From JBGPFS01 sp041483455 (GTDB lineage Bacteria > Chloroflexota > Limnocylindria > Limnocylindrales > CSP1-4), in NCBI GenBank assembly GCA_041483455.1, contig JBGPFS010000038.1, positions 1-14,972 on the forward strand: a DNA stretch of 14,972 nucleotides, written 5' to 3'. This document shows, piece after piece, positions 10,476 through 14,972 of this stretch. Within the stretch, counting starts at the first letter, position 1. Every line of letters begins with the position of its first letter. Under the pieces are notes generated by a model. That model made no database searches. It saw only the letters and a list, made by a program, of their open reading frames with translations, and had not been told where the DNA came from. The position numbers and the translations under genes are program-made.

Positions 10476-12059
10476 TCAGCGCTCGGCTCCGAGCCGGATC
10501 ACCCATACGTCCAGGACCGCCGGGTGGGCCCGGATCGCATCGGCCACGCCGGCCGGCACGTCGTCATCGAGGGCCAGGACCATCAGCGCCTCGGCCCGGG
10601 GCGCCGAGCGGGCGAGATGCATCGCGCTGATGTTCACATCGGCCTCGCCGAGCACCAGCCCGATCCGGCCGATCGTCCCGGGCTGGTCGCGGTGGCGAGT
10701 CACCAGCATGATCGCGGTGGGGCTCATGTCGATCGAGTGGTCGTCGATCCGGGTCAGGCGGGGCTCGCCGGCGGCGACCGTCCCGGCCACCGTGGTCGTC
10801 CGGCCTTCGCTCTCGCCCGAGATGGTGATCAGGGCCGCGTAAGCGCCTGCATCCGGCGTCTTCCGCTCGATGACCGTGATCCCGCGCGCCTTCGCCAGCG
10901 TCGCCGCGTTGACCAGGTTGACCCGCTCGGTCGTCGACGTCTCGAGGAGGCCGCGCAGCACGGCCGCCGTGAGGGGCGAGACGTCGTGGGCGGCCGGCTC
11001 GCCGGCCACCTCGAGGGTGAGCCGTCGGGCCCCCGTCCGGCTGAACTGGGCGAAGAACCGCCCGAGCATCTCGGCCAGCGGCAGGTAGGGCACGATCGCC
11101 CGGGCCGTCTCGGGGGTCATGAGCGGCGCGTTCACCGCGTAGCGCGCCGGCCGGCCGTCGAGCACGTCGAGGACCTGGGCGGCGACCTCCTCGGCCACGA
11201 GGACCTGGGCCTCGGCGGTCGAGGCGCCGAGATGCGGCGTCAGGACCGTGTTCGGCGCCCCGAGCAGCGGCGAATCGGTCGGCGGCTCCTTCTCGAACAC
11301 GTCGATCCCGGCACCGCCGATCCGGCCGGCCGTGAGCGCCGCGGCCACGGCCGCCTCGTCGAGGACCCCGCCCCGGGCTACGTTGAGGAGCAGGACCGCG
11401 GGCTTCATCCGCTCGATCTCGGCCGCGCCGATGAGACCGCGGGTCTGGCGGGTGAGCGGCACGTGGACGGTGATCGCGTCGGCCCGGGCCAGGAGGTCGT
11501 CGAAGGAGACCAGCTCGACGCCATGGAGGGCGGCCTGCTCCGCCGTGACGTACGGGTCCACCCCGATGACCGTCATCTCCATCGCCCGCGCCCGCTTCGC
11601 GATCGCCTGGCCGATCTTGCCGAGGCCCACGATGCCGAGGGTCTTGCCGCGCAGCTCCACGCCCTGGAACTGGCTCCGCTTCCACTCGCCCCGCCGGATC
11701 GAGGCGTCGGCCGCGGCGACCCGGCGGGCCAGCGCGTACAGCAGGGCCAGGGTGTGTTCGGCGGCCGCGATCGTATTGCCCGTCGGAGCGTTGACCACGG
11801 TGATCCCGGCCCGCGTCGCGGCAGCGAGGTCGACGTTGTCCACGCCGACGCCCGCCCGACCGATGACGACCAGCCGGCCGCCGGCGGCGATGAGCTCCGC
11901 GTCCACCTGGACCTGGCTCCGGACGACGAGCGCGTCGTAGTCCGGCAGGATCGCGACGTACTCGGCCTTGGACAGGCCGGTCCGCACGTCGACCTCGTGG
12001 TGAGCCCGCAGCAGGTCGACGCCCTCAGCGGCGACCGGCTCGGCGACCAGGATCCTCAC
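10476..12059 (-). CDS. serA: D-3-phosphoglycerate dehydrogenase
   Basis: This 527-residue enzyme oxidises 3-phosphoglycerate to 3-phosphohydroxypyruvate with NAD+, the committed step of phosphorylated serine synthesis. The NAD-binding loop is GLGKIG (145-150) and the aspartate in VIGVDPY (164-170) fits NAD preference. The catalytic residues are Arg229 in NVARGG, Glu258 in DVFEKEPP and His276 in TPHLGAS. After the catalytic core comes an intervening ASB-type domain (about 310-440) and a C-terminal ACT domain (about 449-527, including HRDQPGTIGRIG). This is the long form, whose ACT domain often mediates serine feedback inhibition. The GTG start overlaps the aminotransferase stop by 4 bases (GTGA), and the phosphatase gene follows after 28 bases, giving a probable three-gene serine operon. 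Confidence 0.95.
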   Translation of the reverse strand: MRILVAEPVAAEGVDLLRAHHEVDVRTGLSKAEYVAILPDYDALVVRSQVQVDAELIAAGGRLVVIGRAGVGVDNVDLAAATRAGITVVNAPTGNTIAAAEHTLALLYALARRVAAADASIRRGEWKRSQFQGVELRGKTLGIVGLGKIGQAIAKRARAMEMTVIGVDPYVTAEQAALHGVELVSFDDLLARADAITVHVPLTRQTRGLIGAAEIERMKPAVLLLNVARGGVLDEAAVAAALTAGRIGGAGIDVFEKEPPTDSPLLGAPNTVLTPHLGASTAEAQVLVAEEVAAQVLDVLDGRPARYAVNAPLMTPETARAIVPYLPLAEMLGRFFAQFSRTGARRLTLEVAGEPAAHDVSPLTAAVLRGLLETSTTERVNLVNAATLAKARGITVIERKTPDAGAYAALITISGESEGRTTTVAGTVAAGEPRLTRIDDHSIDMSPTAIMLVTRHRDQPGTIGRIGLVLGEADVNISAMHLARSAPRAEALMVLALDDDVPAGVADAIRAHPAVLDVWVIRLGAER

Positions 12060-13240
12060 GCGCCGACCGCGAGCGAACGGACCGTCCCGAGCGAGTCGAG
12101 GGCGGCCCGCTGGGCCGCCGCCACCGCGACGCCGGGCTCGACCGGGCGTCCGGCGCCGAGGGAGACCTCCTCCAGGACCGAGATCGCGTCGAGGACCTCA
12201 CCGAGGGTGACCGAACCGAGGTGGCCGACTCGGAAGATGAGCCCGGTCAGCTTGCCCTGGCCACCGGCCAGGACGACGCCGCGGCGCTGCACCTCGCCGT
12301 TGAAGGCCTTCCAGTCGAGATCGGCCGGAACGACGGCCGCGGTGACGGTCCGCGAGGCATGGCGCTGGTCCGCGAAGAGCTCGAGCCCCAGGCCGACGAG
12401 CCCGGCCCGTACGGCCGCGGCGCAGGCCTCGTGGCGGGCGAAGACGGCCTCCCGACCCTCGGATTCCATGAGGGCCAGGCCGGCGTCCACCTGGTAGACG
12501 ACGGCGATCGCCGGAGTCCACGGCGTTTGGCCCTTGGCGCGCGCGTCGCGGTGGGCCCGCAGGTCGAGGTAGAAGCGGGGCATCTTCGCCGTCTCCATCG
12601 CGGCCCAGGCGCGCGCTGAGGCGGCGACCATGGCCAGGCCGGGGGCGGCCATCCAGGCCTTCTGGGAGCCGGTGACCACCAGATCCACCCCCCAGGCGTC
12701 CATCTCGAAGGGGATGGCCCCGAGGCCCGACACGCTGTCGACGAGGACGAGCGCCTCCGGGGCGACGTCCCGGACGACCGCCGCCAGCTCCGGGATCGGG
12801 TTCTGGACCGCCGTCGAGGTCTCGTTGTGGGTGAGCAGGACCGCCCGGACGCCGGGATCGGCCGACAGGCGGGCCCGGAGCTCGACCGGATCGGCCGCCC
12901 GACCCCACTCGACCTCGAGCGTGGCCACGTCCGCCCCGTAGACGCCCGCGATCTTCGCGAAGCGATCGCCGAACGAGCCGATCGAGACGCCCAGGACCCG
13001 ATCGCCCGGCGAGAGCGTGTTGACGATCGCGGCCTCGAGCCCGCCGGTCCCGGCGCAGGACAGGATCGCCACGTCGCCCGACGTCCCGAAGTAGGGCTTC
13101 ATCCGGCCCAGGATCCGCTCGAGCATCGCCCCGAATTCGGGGCCGCGATGGTTGATCATCTGGCGGGCACCGGCCTCGCGGACGGCGGGCGGCAGGGCGG
13201 TCGGGCCGGGGGTCCGGAGGTTCGTCTCGAAACGGTTCAC
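12056..13240 (-). CDS. Class V PLP-dependent aminotransferase, likely phosphoserine transaminase by context
   Basis: This 394-residue enzyme is of the alanine-glyoxylate / serine-glyoxylate aminotransferase type. Visible features are RTPGPTALP (9-17), NHRGPEFG (30-37), the cofactor-binding SCAGTGGLEA (61-70), VDSVSGLGAIP (167-177) with Asp168 for the pyridine nitrogen, GSQKAWMAAPG (191-201) with the Schiff-base Lys194, and a C-terminal FRVGHLG (336-342). The GTG start at 13240 is preceded by AGGAG and begins right at the family's N-terminus. An in-frame ATG at 13342 would add 34 Arg/Ala-rich residues unlike the family. It is directly coupled to serA, so transamination of 3-phosphohydroxypyruvate with glutamate is the probable job, replacing SerC. 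Serine-glyoxylate or alanine-glyoxylate exchange is the alternative. The last 30 residues are an Ala-rich tail. Confidence 0.88.
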   Translation of the reverse strand: MNRFETNLRTPGPTALPPAVREAGARQMINHRGPEFGAMLERILGRMKPYFGTSGDVAILSCAGTGGLEAAIVNTLSPGDRVLGVSIGSFGDRFAKIAGVYGADVATLEVEWGRAADPVELRARLSADPGVRAVLLTHNETSTAVQNPIPELAAVVRDVAPEALVLVDSVSGLGAIPFEMDAWGVDLVVTGSQKAWMAAPGLAMVAASARAWAAMETAKMPRFYLDLRAHRDARAKGQTPWTPAIAVVYQVDAGLALMESEGREAVFARHEACAAAVRAGLVGLGLELFADQRHASRTVTAAVVPADLDWKAFNGEVQRRGVVLAGGQGKLTGLIFRVGHLGSVTLGEVLDAISVLEEVSLGAGRPVEPGVAVAAAQRAALDSLGTVRSLAVGA

Positions 13241-13249
13241 GGGGCGAGT

Positions 13250-13254
13250 CTCCT
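13250..13254 (-). promoter_or_regulatory. Ribosome binding site of the aminotransferase gene
   Basis: AGGAG on the minus strand is 9 bases upstream of the GTG at 13240. It is the best Shine-Dalgarno in this part of the window and supports the shorter protein over the in-frame ATG at 13342. Confidence 0.65.
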
Positions 13255-13373
13255 GTGCGGGGCACGGGCGGCGCGAGGACGCCGCGGGGCGCAGGCGCGA
13301 CCTCGCGGCATCGTGCCACGCGACGCTGCGGACCGCCAGCATGTCATACCTGCCGTCCCCGGCTGCCGTCCCG

Positions 13374-13397
13374 GGCCGACGATCCGGCCGACGATCC
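13374..13397. repeat. Perfect tandem duplication of a 12-base unit
   Basis: The unit GGCCGACGATCC occurs twice back to back (13374-13385 and 13386-13397), flanked by CCGGG/CCCGG. It lies in the 196-base gap between the rarA stop and the aminotransferase start, about 135 bases upstream of the latter. It could be a paired regulator site for the serine operon or a replication-slippage duplication. Elsewhere in this gap (13241-13436) I see a weak -10-like TATGAC (minus strand, about 13348-13343) without a convincing -35, and no clear terminator for rarA. Confidence 0.4.
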
Positions 13398-13436
13398 CGG
13401 CGGACGCCGAGGACGCACGATCGTCCGGGCCCGGGC

Positions 13437-14951
13437 TCAGCCGCCCGCGTCGCGCTTCTCGGTCTCGGCCAGCTTCCGGCGGTTCTCCTCGCGGGTCCGG
13501 ATGATCGCGCCGGCGGCCTTCATCCCGTCGACCGCGGGCCCGGCGGTCGCCGCCTTGAGCGCGCGCCCGCGCCGACGCGCCTCCTCGCGAGCCTCGGCTC
13601 GGCCGGCCATCCGCTCGCCGATCGTACGCTCGTAGCCCAGCTCGTTCGGGACGTAGTAGCGCCGTTCGGCGAGCTCGTCGGGCAGGTACTGCTGAGCGAT
13701 GTCGGAGCCTTCGAACTCGGGCGGGAAGCGATAGCCGACCCCGTAGCCGTGGGCCTTCATCGCCCGGTGGCCGGCGTTCCGCAGGTGCATCGGGACCGGC
13801 AGCGCACCCTTCGCCTCGAGGTCGGCGACGGCCGCCCAGTAGGCCGCCCCGGAGCGGTTCGACTTGGGGGCGGTCGCCAGGTACGTGGTGGCCTGGGCGA
13901 GCGCGTACTGCGCCTCCGGCAGGCCGACATGGTCGAGGGCCTGGGCGGCCGCGACGGCGACCTGGAGCGCGCGCGGGTCGGCGTTCCCGACGTCCTCGGA
14001 GGCGCTGATGATGAGCCGTCGGACGATGAACCGCGGGTCCTCGCCGGCCGCGATCATCGTGGCCAGCCAGTAGAGGGCGCCGTCCGGGTCGTTGCCGCGC
14101 AGGCTCTTGATGAACGCCGAGGCGGTGTCGTAATGGCCGTCGCCGGCCCGATCGTAGGCGAGCACCTTCTGCTGCGCGGCGGCCTCGACATGGGCCAGGG
14201 TCGGTGCGACCCGCCCGTCCGCGTCCCGGAGCTCCTCGGCCTCGGCCAGCGCGGTCGCCCCCTCGAGGACGTTGAGCGCCTGCCGGGCGTCCCCGCCGGC
14301 GAGGCCGATGAGGTGCGCGAAGGCGTCCTCGCCGAGGACCACGCCGCCGACCGGTCCGAGGCCTCCGGCCAGCCCCCGCTCGGGATCCTCCAGGGCCCGC
14401 CGGACGACCGTGGCCACCTCATCGTCGCCGAGCGGCTCGAGCCGCCAGACCCGGAGCCGCGACAGGAGCGCGGAGTTGACCTCGAAGTAGGGGTTCTCGG
14501 TCGTAGCCCCGATGAGCGTGATGGTGCCATCCTCGACGTGGGGGAGGAGTCCGTCCTGCTGAGCCTTGTTGAAGCGATGGATCTCGTCGATGAACAGGAC
14601 GGTCCGGCCGCCGTCGAGGACGAGCCGCTCACGGGCCGCCGCGACCGCCGCCCGGATCTCGGCCACCCCGCTCATCACGGCGGACAACGTGGCGAACGCC
14701 GCCCCGACCTCGGCGGCGAGGAGCCGGGCCAGGCTCGTCTTGCCGGTCCCCGGCGGACCCCACAGCAGGAGCGAGCCGAGGTAGCCGCGCTCGATGGAGC
14801 GTCGCAGCGGGCCGCGCTCGCCGACGAGGTGGTCCTGGCCGACGAACTCGGGGAGGCTCCGCGGGCGCATCCGGGCGGCCAGCGGCTGACGGCCGGGCGG
14901 CGGCTGGAAGAGGGGTTCAGGACGGGCGCCGGGGGCGTTCCGGGGGGCCAT
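13437..14951 (-). CDS. rarA: Replication-associated recombination protein A (RarA/MgsA AAA+ ATPase)
   Basis: This 504-residue clamp-loader-like AAA+ ATPase acts at stalled replication forks, in the RarA/MgsA/WRNIP1 family. Walker A is GPPGTGKT (65-72), Walker B LFIDEIHRFNKAQQD (119-133), sensor 1 GATTENPYFEVNSALLSR (148-165) ending in the presumed Arg finger, and sensor 2 GDARQALNVLE (220-230). The tetramerisation and MgsA C-terminal region is recognised by DTASAFIKSLRGNDPDGALY (275-294), RRLIISASEDVGNADP (311-326) and the YLPDELAERRYYVPNELGYE block (422-441). The family usually ends near there (E. coli RarA has about 447 residues); this protein continues with about 60 charged residues. The ATG at 14951 gives a full N-terminus, including the MRPRSLPEFVGQDHLVG block (28-44). 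It has no Shine-Dalgarno. It may be transcribed with the downstream serine genes after a 196-base gap. Confidence 0.95.
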   Translation of the reverse strand: MAPRNAPGARPEPLFQPPPGRQPLAARMRPRSLPEFVGQDHLVGERGPLRRSIERGYLGSLLLWGPPGTGKTSLARLLAAEVGAAFATLSAVMSGVAEIRAAVAAARERLVLDGGRTVLFIDEIHRFNKAQQDGLLPHVEDGTITLIGATTENPYFEVNSALLSRLRVWRLEPLGDDEVATVVRRALEDPERGLAGGLGPVGGVVLGEDAFAHLIGLAGGDARQALNVLEGATALAEAEELRDADGRVAPTLAHVEAAAQQKVLAYDRAGDGHYDTASAFIKSLRGNDPDGALYWLATMIAAGEDPRFIVRRLIISASEDVGNADPRALQVAVAAAQALDHVGLPEAQYALAQATTYLATAPKSNRSGAAYWAAVADLEAKGALPVPMHLRNAGHRAMKAHGYGVGYRFPPEFEGSDIAQQYLPDELAERRYYVPNELGYERTIGERMAGRAEAREEARRRGRALKAATAGPAVDGMKAAGAIIRTREENRRKLAETEKRDAGG

Positions 14952-14957
14952 GAGCGC

Positions 14958-14963
14958 AGTCTA
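14958..14963 (-). promoter_or_regulatory. Candidate -10 element immediately upstream of rarA
   Basis: On the minus strand TAGACT lies 6 bases before the rarA ATG. It fits the TANNNT pattern of bacterial -10 elements and would place transcription initiation at or next to the ATG, giving a leaderless message. That agrees with the lack of a Shine-Dalgarno. The -35 would be outside the window, so this rests on one hexamer. Confidence 0.3.
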
Positions 14964-14972
14964 CGCGTCGGC

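Noticed and set aside
10176..12497. 773-codon plus-strand open frame opposite serA and part of the aminotransferase
   Set aside because: The opposite strand encodes proteins with intact catalytic motifs. This frame is a compositional artefact rich in His/Asp/Arg/Gly.
13241..13342. N-terminal extension of the aminotransferase to the ATG at 13342
   Set aside because: The added 34 residues are Arg/Ala-rich with no family similarity, whereas AGGAG precedes the GTG at 13240, exactly where the conserved protein begins.

Overview
The window is uniformly GC-rich (about 70% by eye). Genes are tightly packed, with GTG starts and four-base stop/start overlaps. It contains no tRNA, rRNA, CRISPR array, insertion sequence or phage gene that I can see. 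Gene content and style suggest a high-GC, free-living bacterium, possibly a Chloroflexota lineage known mainly from metagenomes or an actinobacterium-like relative. That placement is inference; no marker gene here fixes it. All eight large genes look intact.

The layout is three transcription blocks. Block 1 (22-4652, minus strand) holds two carbohydrate-active enzymes: a large GH63-like (MGH1-like) glucosidase and, overlapping it by 4 bases, a GH133 amylo-alpha-1,6-glucosidase (glycogen-debranching type). A 209-base divergent intergenic region separates it from block 2.

Block 2 (4862-9571, plus strand) is a MoxR AAA+ ATPase, a DUF58 membrane-anchored protein and a TgpA-like membrane transglutaminase with a C-terminal DUF4129-like region. 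This is a widely conserved but poorly understood envelope module. The 85-base gap between moxR and the DUF58 gene contains a chain of tiny ORFs linked by ATGA/GTGA overlaps. The only good Shine-Dalgarno in the gap serves a 6-codon leader rather than the DUF58 start.

Block 3 (9581-14951, minus strand) converges on block 2 with a 9-base gap. In transcription order it holds rarA (replication-associated AAA+ ATPase), a class V aminotransferase, serA (3-phosphoglycerate dehydrogenase with an ACT domain) and a histidine-phosphatase-family enzyme. The last three together could supply all three steps of phosphorylated serine biosynthesis, with a non-SerC transaminase and a non-HAD phosphatase. This is the most interesting functional hypothesis in the window. 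I see no convincing wholly new system; the findings are mostly refinements of known modules.
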